Origin: Cladophialophora immunda
Taxonomy: Eukaryota > Ascomycota > Eurotiomycetes > Chaetothyriales > Herpotrichiellaceae
Direction: 5' to 3'
Assembly (NCBI RefSeq): GCF_000835495.1
Contig: NW_015622543.1
Coordinates: 5,010,619-5,074,618, forward strand
Length of the DNA stretch: 64,000 nt
Every line of letters starts with the position of its first letter. Within the stretch, counting starts at the first letter, position 1. Positions 55,766 to 64,000 of this stretch are shown here, in pieces. The position numbers were made by a program, and so were the translations under genes. The notes below the pieces were generated by a model that did not search any database, was not told where the DNA came from, and saw only the letters and a program-made list of their open reading frames with translations.

Positions 55766-56269
55766 GGGTGGTGGTTTGGCGGTTAACATGGGTTGCGCGG
55801 AGAAGGAGGGAGGGAAATGGGTGGGCCTTGTATCAAGGCGTGTTCATCGGGGTCTAAGCTGGCTACTAGGATTCCAGCGAGATGCCGAGCTCTGAAGGAG
55901 AGATGGTTTGCTGGGATGAAATCTAAAATGGCAAAAGAAGTTGATGTCGAGGCTGGACTGGAGAAGAGCCTTGCGCCAAGTCCGGAACGGGGAAACATGA
56001 AGCCGACACCGTCACTGTCCACTACAAGCAGACTACAATAGTCCAGATATGCACTATAGATCGAAGGCGAGTTTCCCTGGATTTCGAGGGTACGATATGG
56101 ATCTGGATGAAACAGTCTCGGGATATGTTATATATATGTGCCTATTAGGATTATGTACGGGGCTCCTGTTTCTCTCACCGCCACAGAATTGCACAACGCC
56201 GCGCTTTTATCCCATATCTTTATGGGTTTTTAGACAATCCGAGTCTGTTATCGCTCATCGTAACCCATG
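55766..56269. promoter_or_regulatory. Promoter region of LSM5 and 3' region of the lipase gene
   Basis: About 500 bp between two minus-strand genes. No coding signal. Confidence 0.4.
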
Positions 56270-57457
56270 TCATAACTCATCATTCATAAAGGTCGTGTTG
56301 TATTTGCCTCTCGACCAGTCCCAAGGATCTCCGCCAGGAACACAGAGCCCCAGCCGCCAGAAGTAGTCACGATGAGCAAAGAACAGCTGCCAAAATTTAT
56401 AGCGCCGACTTATCTCCCACATTTCCTTGATCTCGGAGGCAGCACTGTCGTCATCGCCCATTGCGGTTTTGACCTGCTCGGTGGAGATGCTGTCGGCAAT
56501 ACAAGCAGGATCCTCATCGCCCACACAATGCCGGATATCAGCACGAGCGGGAGGCAGAGCGGGTTTGGAGATGTATATCTCCCCAGCGTGCATTTTGTAA
56601 CCCCATTCTTCCAGCGGTAGAAGGGGCACTGGATCGTCCACATGTGTCACTCTGCGGTATGTCCACTCGTCCGGTTTGGTGGCATTCAAGTTGAAACGTT
56701 TATCGATGAACTGATTCAGTGCCAGATTTCCAACCCGTGGCTCACCAAATGTTGTGACATGAGGCTGCCATCCTCTCGCTTGAAATTCGAGAGACGCCAA
56801 CGCTGCAACAGCGCCTCCAAGCGAATGACCCACCAGCACCAGTTCGTAGTCTGGGTGGTCCTTTAGGGCCAATTCTACGTGTGGGATGATGATGCAGCGT
56901 GTATTCCGCCAGGACGTCATGAAGCCCGAATGAACAGTGCAGTTCGGACATGCCGCCTGAACCACACTCCTTTTCTCCGGCTGTTTCAATAGTTGTGGAA
57001 GGATTGGTTCCCTTTCATTTTGCCACTGCTCGGTAGTGCAGAACGAATCATTATCTCTCTCGGAGGGGAAAGGAGCGTATTCGGCTGGGTTTGTCGACAG
57101 ATCTGCAATTGTGTTTGCGATGGAGTAGGTTCCTCGAAAGGCGACGATAACTCGTTTTGGGTAGGGAGGATGCGACAAGGCGATGTAGCCAGACGAATCG
57201 GACAGAAGGGGACCGGTGTTCCAGGTGGTGACGAGTTCGAAGCCCTCAAAGTCGCTGCATCGACTCAGGCATTTGAAGGGCTTCTGAATACCCGTCGTCC
57301 CGACACAGTAGGATATGTCGACAATGCGAGCGAGTTCTTCAAGCGACTCAAAGGTCTGTTGGGAGATTTCTTTGTCACTCGCCCAGAGATGCGCCGGAAA
57401 CGCTGCCCCAGCTGCTACCCATGAGCATACCCAGAAAACAGTCCACAAGCCGAACAT
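56270..57457 (-). CDS. Secreted class 3 lipase (alpha/beta hydrolase)
   Basis: Single exon, 395 residues. The N-terminal hydrophobic stretch (about 1-20, ending A-A-G-A-A-F) is a likely signal peptide. Class 3 lipase landmarks are the A-F-R-G-T oxyanion strand, the nucleophile elbow G-H-S-L-G-G with Ser212, the acid in T-H-V-D-D-P-V-P (probably Asp275) and His290 in K-M-H-A-G-E-I-Y-I, plus the F-G-E-P-R-V-G-N strand before the acid. It would hydrolyse triacylglycerols or similar esters outside the cell. Cys pairs suggest disulphides. The C-terminal extension after the catalytic His (about 100 residues) is longer than in the Rhizomucor enzyme but common in ascomycetes. Confidence 0.9.
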   Translation of the reverse strand: MFGLWTVFWVCSWVAAGAAFPAHLWASDKEISQQTFESLEELARIVDISYCVGTTGIQKPFKCLSRCSDFEGFELVTTWNTGPLLSDSSGYIALSHPPYPKRVIVAFRGTYSIANTIADLSTNPAEYAPFPSERDNDSFCTTEQWQNEREPILPQLLKQPEKRSVVQAACPNCTVHSGFMTSWRNTRCIIIPHVELALKDHPDYELVLVGHSLGGAVAALASLEFQARGWQPHVTTFGEPRVGNLALNQFIDKRFNLNATKPDEWTYRRVTHVDDPVPLLPLEEWGYKMHAGEIYISKPALPPARADIRHCVGDEDPACIADSISTEQVKTAMGDDDSAASEIKEMWEISRRYKFWQLFFAHRDYFWRLGLCVPGGDPWDWSRGKYNTTFMNDEL

Positions 57458-57993
57458 TGGAAAGTGCGATCACACAGGCGAGGACAGCGAGGTATTCATG
57501 CCTTACATAGGAGAGAGAAGGAGGGCGGCACGAAGCCCAACATTAATCAATATCTGGGGAGAAGAGGCCGGTCGCATGAGGGCCGGTCAGGTGCGGCTTT
57601 TGGAAGAAAGGCGAAGGGTTCGTGTTCATCTTTTGCTCACATGACCTTGACGTCACAGCCTCCTTGCCCCTGGCGGCTCCTGCCGCTCCCATCCGCCCTC
57701 CAGACATGCGTATCCACTTGTATGCCACGAGGCTGTTGTGGCTGTTCTACAATTCTCCATTATCTGACACACGCATCTCTATCCGATGTTCCTCCTTCAT
57801 ATTGAGAAGACTCTAATCCGGAGGCTCCACGGGACATGTTATGAAACACGAGTCACACATCAGGCCAACGGAAAGAAATGTGATATCACCGAGTCGCGGA
57901 GCAAACTCATAGTGTTCTGGAGTTTGATCAAGGGATCATTGCTTCGAGGATTATTTGCTTATATCGTTTCTGAACGCGAGTCAGGGCACAGCC
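57458..57993. promoter_or_regulatory. Lipase promoter region
   Basis: About 535 bp between the lipase ATG and the NOG2 stop, both minus strand. No coding signal. Confidence 0.4.
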
Positions 57994-60115
57994 TCATAGC
58001 TGAGTTCCACCGTCGTCGTGGCCAGAATCCTCATCATGACTAACTTCATCGTTTTCGTCGTCAAATCCTGTGAAATCATCGACTGGTTCTTCGTTGCTCT
58101 CATCTTCATCCTCTTCCTCCTCGTCATCACTGGGCGATGAGTCCTGTTCTGCACCAGACTCAAGTGAACTCTCACCACTCGCCGCGGGTTGGTCAGCTTT
58201 CCGTTTGCTAGGCATCTCGCCTAGCCGGCCTTCCCTCCCTTCAATGACTTCTGTCGAGGGATCGTCGCCTGTTCCGTCGGCTCCCTCTTTCTTCGGCGGT
58301 GGCGTGAACCAGGGAATTTTCCCGCGCAGGAAATCATTCAAAACCATCTTGGCCACACCGTCGACATCGGGCTCGCCACCTTTCAACAATCTCCCGCCCT
58401 TTCTCGCCAAGATGCTCAGAAATTCAATCGGATCGTCGTTATAATCTGTAGCCTTGATATCGTAGGTCCGCTCGATATGGCGGGGCTTCGTTCTTCTCAG
58501 AACAGCCTCAACATACTGTGCGGGATGTTCGACATTTTCCACCCGCACCACCCCACGCAGCAGGATATCTTCTTCGGTGTCGCCTTGACTAGGTGGAACG
58601 ACCCCCGGGCAGTCGATCAAATAGATTCTCTTCATTAACGTGATGTATTGCCAAACTTTGGTCTCCCCTGGAATTGGGGCGACTGTACAAACTCGCTTCT
58701 TTCGTAGTGTGTTGATTATCGAGGATTTGCCCGTGTTCGGATACCCAATGAAACCCACCGAGATCTGTTTCCTCGACGAGTGTAGCGTCGAGAATTGTCG
58801 TAACAGCGTGATCAGCGAGCCTTTCCCAAAGGAGTTCGTCATCGACGCGTGAAAAGCCAGCGTAGGATATTCCTTTGAAAGTAATCTTGTCCATTGAGCC
58901 TAAAATCTTGAGATTAGTATGGATGTGTGAGACATTACTAAGAGACGTGCCATAGACGAAGAAAGCAAACCTCAACTCAAACGAAACACGCCTTGCACTC
59001 TGGTGACAGATATGCTTCCAAGACGGATGCAGTTGTCGGAAACCACCCGTGAGGGTGGCGAGCGCGGCTTGATGTACCAAAGCTGTAACAGGCTGCTTTC
59101 ATTGAGGAAATGCGAGAACGCAGAAAGGAGCCTTGACTTAGCAATGGAGTGGGGATTATTTCTGCGCGTGTACTTTGTAGAAGTTCGGAGACACTGAACG
59201 AAAAGAGAAGATAACCTTACCGCTATGCTTGTCGGCACCAGATCGCACTTGTTGAGCACAAACACCAAGTGTTTATGCGGTGCCTCCTCGCGAATGTATT
59301 TTTCCACGCTCCTACATCTTGTGCCCTCGGGGTCTCGAGCATCCAGCACGTGGATAACCACATCGGACGAGTCAATGACCTTGTACAGCTCGTTCCATAT
59401 CCTTTTGCTTTGGCCTTTTGAGAAGATTGGTTCACGGGCACTGGTGAGTTCGCCATCTTGTTGTCCCTGCATTTGTTCCGCCGTTTGCCCACTCAGCAGC
59501 TTGTTCTCTTCCAGTCGCTCAAGATAGTCGTCGTGCATTTTCACCGACTCGTCAGCCAAATCCGTCACAGAGCTTGCACTTAGTTTCACACGCTTCCGCT
59601 GGGACTTTGGTCCAAAGGTGTCGGCAAAGGGGGCAGACTCGACCGCAATCTTGGCCTGGTGCTGTTTAATCCCATTCTTGGTATTCTCGGCATCTCGAAT
59701 CAGGCTCATAGGGAGTTTGTTCGTCTTCAGAAGGACCTGGTATGGATCGGCTGCTCGCTCTGCCACGGCTTGTCTGAAGGAGTCGAGTGCATCTTGAGAT
59801 ATCACTCTCGTATTCCCAAACCACTTCCGATTAGGCTCTACTCGGGCCTTGGGAACTTCGCGGGACTGGTATGAGGCGGCTTTCGTGATCTTGCCTTCGG
59901 CATTCCGCTGTGCTTTGCCGTCTTTCAGCATGTTTAGTGTCTTGAGCTTTTTGGCATTGCTGTGAACGTCCTATTAGCATGGATCGTCCAAGTATCGTCC
60001 ACCGCATCTTCACGCACCGATAAAAGTTCTCGCCCTTGACCTTGACGTTTGCCATGCCGTCTGTCGATTGCCCTTGCCGCTCACGGCGGGCAGCTTCTTT
60101 CTTTCGAGCACCCAT
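57994..60115 (-). CDS. NOG2: Nucleolar GTP-binding protein 2 (Nog2/Nug2), 60S ribosome assembly
   Basis: Circularly permuted GTPase acting on late nuclear pre-60S particles. Exons 60115-60018, 59959-59221 and 58899-57994 give 580 residues. The N-terminal K-R-x-x domain ([17 protein letters not shown] motif as E-P-N-R-K-W-F-G-N) is followed by the DAR motif (L-D-A-R-D-P-E-G-T) and by the permuted order G4 N-K-C-D (269-272), G1 G-Y-P-N-T-G-K-S-S (331-339), G3 D-C-P-G (375-378). The C-terminus is an acidic, disordered tail. Intron 1 is 58 nt, but intron 2 (58900-59220) is 321 nt, several times the local norm; the splice is supported by [13 protein letters not shown] on the far side. Confidence 0.92.
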
Positions 60116-60995
60116 TTTAGTCAAAAGCGACCTTGGAGAAGGTGAGACAAAGGTAAAAAGCGGGTGGTGTCTAACAATTCAGAACCAACTACAGCGTACC
60201 TCGCAGTCGGCGAAGAAAAGTTGAAAATTTCGGTTGAACTTCGGGGGAGTAATAGCGGCCCTTGCGCCTTGGCAGGTCGGAACTCATTCTGGGAATCACC
60301 CCGACCGCGCCGCTTTTAAAACTTTTCTCCCTAGCGCAGCCTTGACTCCACGACAGCCAAAGACCTATGTACAATGGATACATGGTAAATCAGACGCTAG
60401 TAAAGCGACCATGATGCAGTACATTTAACAACAGCTGCGAGACGCTAAGTATCTGGTGCGGATCGAGAGCGACAGAGCTTGGTCGAACTCCTTGGGAGTG
60501 CCGCCTCTTATCGCCATGTCCGTGGAAAGGGCACTCATGGACGAGTTTAAATAGTAGTGTTTAGACGAAGTATCCCGTAGAGTGTCAAGCGTAAAACTAA
60601 TGCGACATGTGTTGGCTTGCTCGTCGAAAAGTTGTTCCCAAATCTGGCCGTATAAGGGTCCTACGGACTCACCTTTTGTGACAAGATCGTATCCTTAAGC
60701 GGCCTATATCAGCGCCAGGAATACATGGATGACAAATGTACGGAGACGACAAATTCGTACCACAAAGATCATGAGGACTTCGCTGTAATGGTTGGAATTG
60801 TTGTCTGATTTTGTTGCCCAATGATAGTGAAGAAGTCAGAGAAAATATATATCTGATTATCGGTCTCTTTTTGCAGCTCGACAGTATCAACGACAAACCA
60901 ATAGTTACCAGGACATCCACAATGCACGATAGATCATAGATGCGGAGCGTGCTTTCAGGTTGTGAGCATACTAATTGCTTGTGCAGTACCAAAAC
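60116..60995. other. Intergenic region between NOG2 and the second BVMO
   Basis: About 880 bp holding the NOG2 promoter and BVMO 3' region. A minus-strand ATG frame of about 37 codons beginning M-S-A-L-S-T-D-M (near 60,535) follows a TATTTAAA element but has no recognisable features. Confidence 0.4.
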
Positions 60996-63015
60996 CTAGC
61001 GGTGGAGCAGCTCGGTAGCATTCTGGAGGATAACTTCGCCAGCCCACTTAATGTTCGGTTGAACGAATTGCGTCAGCTGCCTGCTCTTAGCGAGCCCAGT
61101 GATGACCGCCAGGATCAGAATGTCGCGTTCAAGATGGATCCAGGGCGATACTTCACGTGAGAGCGAGTTGACAGCCCACCACTTGGTGCCTCCCGTGAGA
61201 TTGAAGGCGCCCCAGTCGACAGCAAGTGTCCGCCGCCAATATTCTTCGGCTTTCCCTGGCCATGAGGTGACATTGCGGCCGTTCTCATTAATGAACCAGC
61301 TGGAACATCCGGAGAAGAAGACACTTGACTTCAGCTTGGTGTGGATGATATTGGTTTCGCGATCTTCGGCGCTTTGTTTGACCTCGATTCTGTCGGCGCG
61401 GCCATCGACGATTGGCTTGATCAAGCTTCGGACTGCATAGCTGACCTGAGTTTGACAAGAGAACAAGGCTGAGTTATTAGCTGGGAAGGTATTGGGCCCA
61501 TAGCTAAGATTAAAGATCAGTTCTTGTGCGCTTACAGAGGGACACAACCACACTTACATGATTCCAAAGTTAGGGAAGTTGTGGACATACGTCCCCAGGT
61601 AAGCTTGAGCCCCCCGGCATTCCCGCCATTGCTGGCAGAGAGATATGCCGTTGGCACCGTGAATCTTCATAGTTTGGAGGAAGTCAGTGACTTGGTACCC
61701 AGTGGCGAGCACAATGATGTCAAAATCAGCTGCCTTGCCCGAAAGGTCAATCAGACCGGTCTCGGTGAACTCTGCGATGCCTTGGTTGATCAGCTCCACA
61801 TTCTTCTTATTGAGGCTATCAAGATAACCGGGGTCGAATATTCGTCTCTTGCATCCTTTTAGAGAGTCAGCCCTCAGGTGGAGGTCGCAGGCACGTGTCG
61901 ACATACCAAGGGGGAAGTCTGGAATAATGAAGCTGTGATACTTCTTCGGAGCCTTGGACAGCATATACGCCTCTGCTTTCTTCTCAAGCACGGAACGGCT
62001 CCTGACTCCCGTCTTTGAAGAATAATATTCTTTAGTGTCGGCATCAGCATCGAGGAATATTCGGAAACGGAGCCATCTCTGGAGAAGAGGAATCCAACGG
62101 AACGACCATTTCTCTGCCTCTGTGAAAGCATGATTTGGCTATTTCAAGTCAAACGGAGATCAGTATCTGATGATTTTACCAGTACTGATTCTGGGCACAC
62201 TTACCCTCGGAAGGTACCATTGTCGACTGCGAGCGTACTGAGTGATCTTGGCTGCCTTTTCAGCCATTACCGGAATGGCCTGTGCAGAGCTGCAACCATT
62301 TCCAATCACCGCCACCTTCTTGCCTTCCCAGTTGAGACTATGGTCCCATTGAGCGGTATGAACCATCGGTCCACGGAACTTATCCATCCCTGGGAAGTCT
62401 GGTGTCTTCGGAGTCGAAAGAGCGCCAACGGCAGATATCAGGATCGTAGCGAATCGCGAATAACTGATCTTGGTCTCCTGGTCCTTCAAAAAGACTTCCC
62501 ACTCATTCCGATCTTCGTGCCATTTAGCCCCCAAGCATTCGATACTGAGGTGGAAAAAGGGACGGAGTTCGAATTTGTCTACAGTGTCGTTGAGATCTGT
62601 GCTGAGAGTTAGTCATCCAACGCTCAGGCTTCAATTGTGTCGGTGAAAGCTCACATTGTAGGATTTCAGGTTGCTCACACAGTTCAATCGACCAATTCGG
62701 GTTCGGATTGAAGCTGAAAGAGTAGAGATGAGAAGGGATGTCGCAACCACTGCACTCCGTATCAGTCATATTCCCCCTCCTCAAGAAACTTCGCCACGTT
62801 ACCATCCAGGATATGTGTTGGTCTTCCAAGTTCCTCCGATGCCGTCATTTCGTTCATAAATCTTGCCCCAAGTCAGCAGTTGGAAACGCAGATTGAAATG
62901 GGTCACCTGCGATGAAGTCTGTGTAGCCAAGCTTGTGCTTGAGCTCGTATGCGAGAGCTATGCCGGATGGCCCGCCGCCAATGATGATGGTATTCGGTGT
63001 CGATTTACTTGACAT
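60996..63015 (-). CDS. Second Baeyer-Villiger-type flavin monooxygenase (seven exons)
   Basis: Exons: 63015-62911, 62861-62803, 62749-62655, 62596-62205, 62138-61907, 61855-61558, 61503-60996; product 562 residues. FAD motif G-G-G-P-S-G at the N-terminus, the G-G-T-W-K-T-N-T-Y-P-G-C motif, BVMO fingerprint F160-x-G-x3-H-x3-W-D171 and NADPH motif G185-N-G-C-S-S190 are present, then the A-T-G-Y motif. It probably inserts oxygen beside a ketone or oxidises a soft nucleophile; substrate unknown. Intron 1 appears to use a GC donor (GCAGGT), because no GT donor keeps the frame into I-Y-E-R-N-D-G-I-G-G-T-W. Intron 5 (61856-61906, 51 nt) is a stop-free multiple of three; removing it restores P-L-G-C-K-R-R-I-F-D-P-G-Y. 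Confidence 0.82.
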
Positions 63016-63863
63016 TTTGACTGTCAGTCACTGCTAGAGTGGGTGACCGTCAGGTAGAATGCAGAATGCTCAACTCCGATCACATCGGCCTTGCTGCGAG
63101 GGCAACTGATTTATGAAAATTGTTGAGCCATAGCAAGAAGATGTTCATCACTAAGGCTCGCTCTCCTCGGAATTCAATCTTTGGCAAGTGGACAGGGCAA
63201 AGTCACCTCCACGAATGGCCGTAGCAGCATCAAAGTTGGCTATATTGCCTTCCTGGGATTTCTACCCGGGTCGGTTACTTGCTTGCGCACAGGTCATTTG
63301 CCGCAGGTACCATTGCAGGAAGACAAGCAAAGGCAGCAGAATAAGCTCGTTTGGCAGTCTCCTGATCCTGATCCTTGATTTCCCGAGCATCTAGCCGCTT
63401 GTTTTAGGTGAAGCTCTGGCCGGAAGCATTTCATTCCACCATTTGGTAGTGGAGAGGACAGAGCGAACTTCTCCTGGTGAATTGTATGTTCCGGCGCTCG
63501 ATTCATGGCTTTAACCGTCCATATGGTACCCACGGCACTTTCATCGCATAACGTAGTTTCAACGGATGTCGGCACGAGACCGGATTTGCCATTTCGATTA
63601 AAAATATGTTTAAGGGCCAGTACACCATTGGGGTATCAGAGCTGCTCAATGAAGTCTGGAACCACAATATGAAGCTTTCCTGCTATAGATGCGCGAGAAT
63701 TTAGAGATCGTAGAATAGTACGGTAGAGTCCTCCAACCCGATTCTAAGTCTCTTGGGTACTTGTAATCATCAGACCTCTTGACTGATCTCGTACAAGATG
63801 CGCTCGATGCAGAATTTAAACCTGGTTTTCGTACCCTTGACCGACTCCAATTCTAGCACGAAT
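63016..63863. promoter_or_regulatory. Promoter region of the second BVMO
   Basis: About 850 bp between the BVMO start and the 3' end of the last gene. Short frames only. Confidence 0.4.
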
Positions 63864-64000
63864 CTATTTCTTCCGCTTCAATATCTCCTCTTCGATGGCC
63901 CCCCCTAACCCATCTGTGGTTCCACGTCCGCCCATATCTGGTGTGTTAATAGAGAGGTCGCCTTTCCCTAGGACGGTCTCTATCGCGTCCAAGAGTGCCG
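63864..64000 (-). CDS. Isocitrate/isopropylmalate dehydrogenase family enzyme, C-terminal end only
   Basis: Only the last 44 complete codons are inside the window; the gene continues past the right edge. The peptide reads A-L-L-D-A-I-E-T-V-L-G-K-G, then T-P-D-M-G-G-R-G-T-T-D, ending K-R-K-K. The T-P-D-[LM]-G-G-x-x-x-T-T block is the characteristic C-terminus of this NAD(P)-dependent decarboxylating dehydrogenase family, and the spacing suits tartrate/D-malate dehydrogenase-like members. Exact substrate class cannot be told from this fragment. Confidence 0.65.
   Translation of the reverse strand, partial: ALLDAIETVLGKGDLSINTPDMGGRGTTDGLGGAIEEEILKRKK

Noticed and set aside
1..64000. Transposons, terminal inverted repeats, CRISPR arrays, rRNA
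   Set aside because: No transposase or reverse transcriptase motif, no long repeat pair and no regularly spaced repeats were seen on reading both strands; a computed self-alignment would be decisive.

Overview
The window is nuclear DNA of a filamentous ascomycete (Pezizomycotina). The evidence is short GT-AG introns (mostly 40-100 nt, many with CTAAC or CTGAC branch sites), long monocistronic genes on both strands, and families typical of this group: NoxB, a DUF7707-type GPI protein, Zn2Cys6 and Zn-less fungal regulators, a STAND N-terminal domain protein, two Baeyer-Villiger monooxygenases and a nitronate monooxygenase. Protein flavour suggests Eurotiomycetes, perhaps Chaetothyriales; that placement is an inference only. 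I saw no tRNA, rRNA, transposon or CRISPR array.

Layout. 1-8 kb: 3' end of importin beta-3 (Kap121/Pse1), converging with SAGA subunit Spt7. 8.5-14.4 kb: VanZ-like membrane protein, a hidden three-exon small gene, NADPH oxidase NoxB behind a long leader rich in upstream ORFs, and a two-domain GFA/CENP-V-type zinc protein. 14.7-18.8 kb: two divergent regulators, a five-finger C2H2 factor and a fungal regulator without a zinc cluster. 19.5-25.6 kb: kinetochore Mis13/Dsn1, an FAD monooxygenase and a STAND N-domain protein with a disordered tail. 26.5-35.4 kb: six-exon medium-chain dehydrogenase, GPI-anchored Cys-rich protein, hotdog thioesterase, PEBP-like protein and DHA1 transporter. 35.8-43.8 kb: condensin subunit Brn1/Cnd2 and endocytic scaffold Pan1. 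45.3-50.7 kb: Zn2Cys6 regulator followed by a Baeyer-Villiger monooxygenase on the same strand. 51.0-55.8 kb: RPB11, whose first intron of 1,140 nt holds another spliced reading frame on the same strand; nitronate monooxygenase; six-exon LSM5. 56.3-64 kb: class 3 lipase, ribosome-assembly GTPase Nog2, a seven-exon second Baeyer-Villiger monooxygenase, and the C-terminal end of an isocitrate/isopropylmalate-dehydrogenase-family enzyme cut by the right edge.

Functionally the window mixes conserved housekeeping genes (nuclear import, SAGA, kinetochore, condensin, actin patch, RNA polymerase II, Sm-like RNA decay, 60S assembly) with accessory oxidative and secreted functions. The right third holds two BVMOs, nitronate monooxygenase, lipase and a Zn2Cys6 regulator, but housekeeping genes are interspersed, so it does not look like one compact biosynthetic cluster.

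Splice structures were deduced by eye from GT/AG signals, reading phase and recognised protein families. All multi-exon models keep a continuous frame, but none is confirmed by transcript data. The most interesting points are the reading frame nested in the RPB11 intron, small genes visible only after splicing, the probable GC-AG intron in the second BVMO, stop-free introns whose length is a multiple of three, and the uORF-loaded noxB leader.
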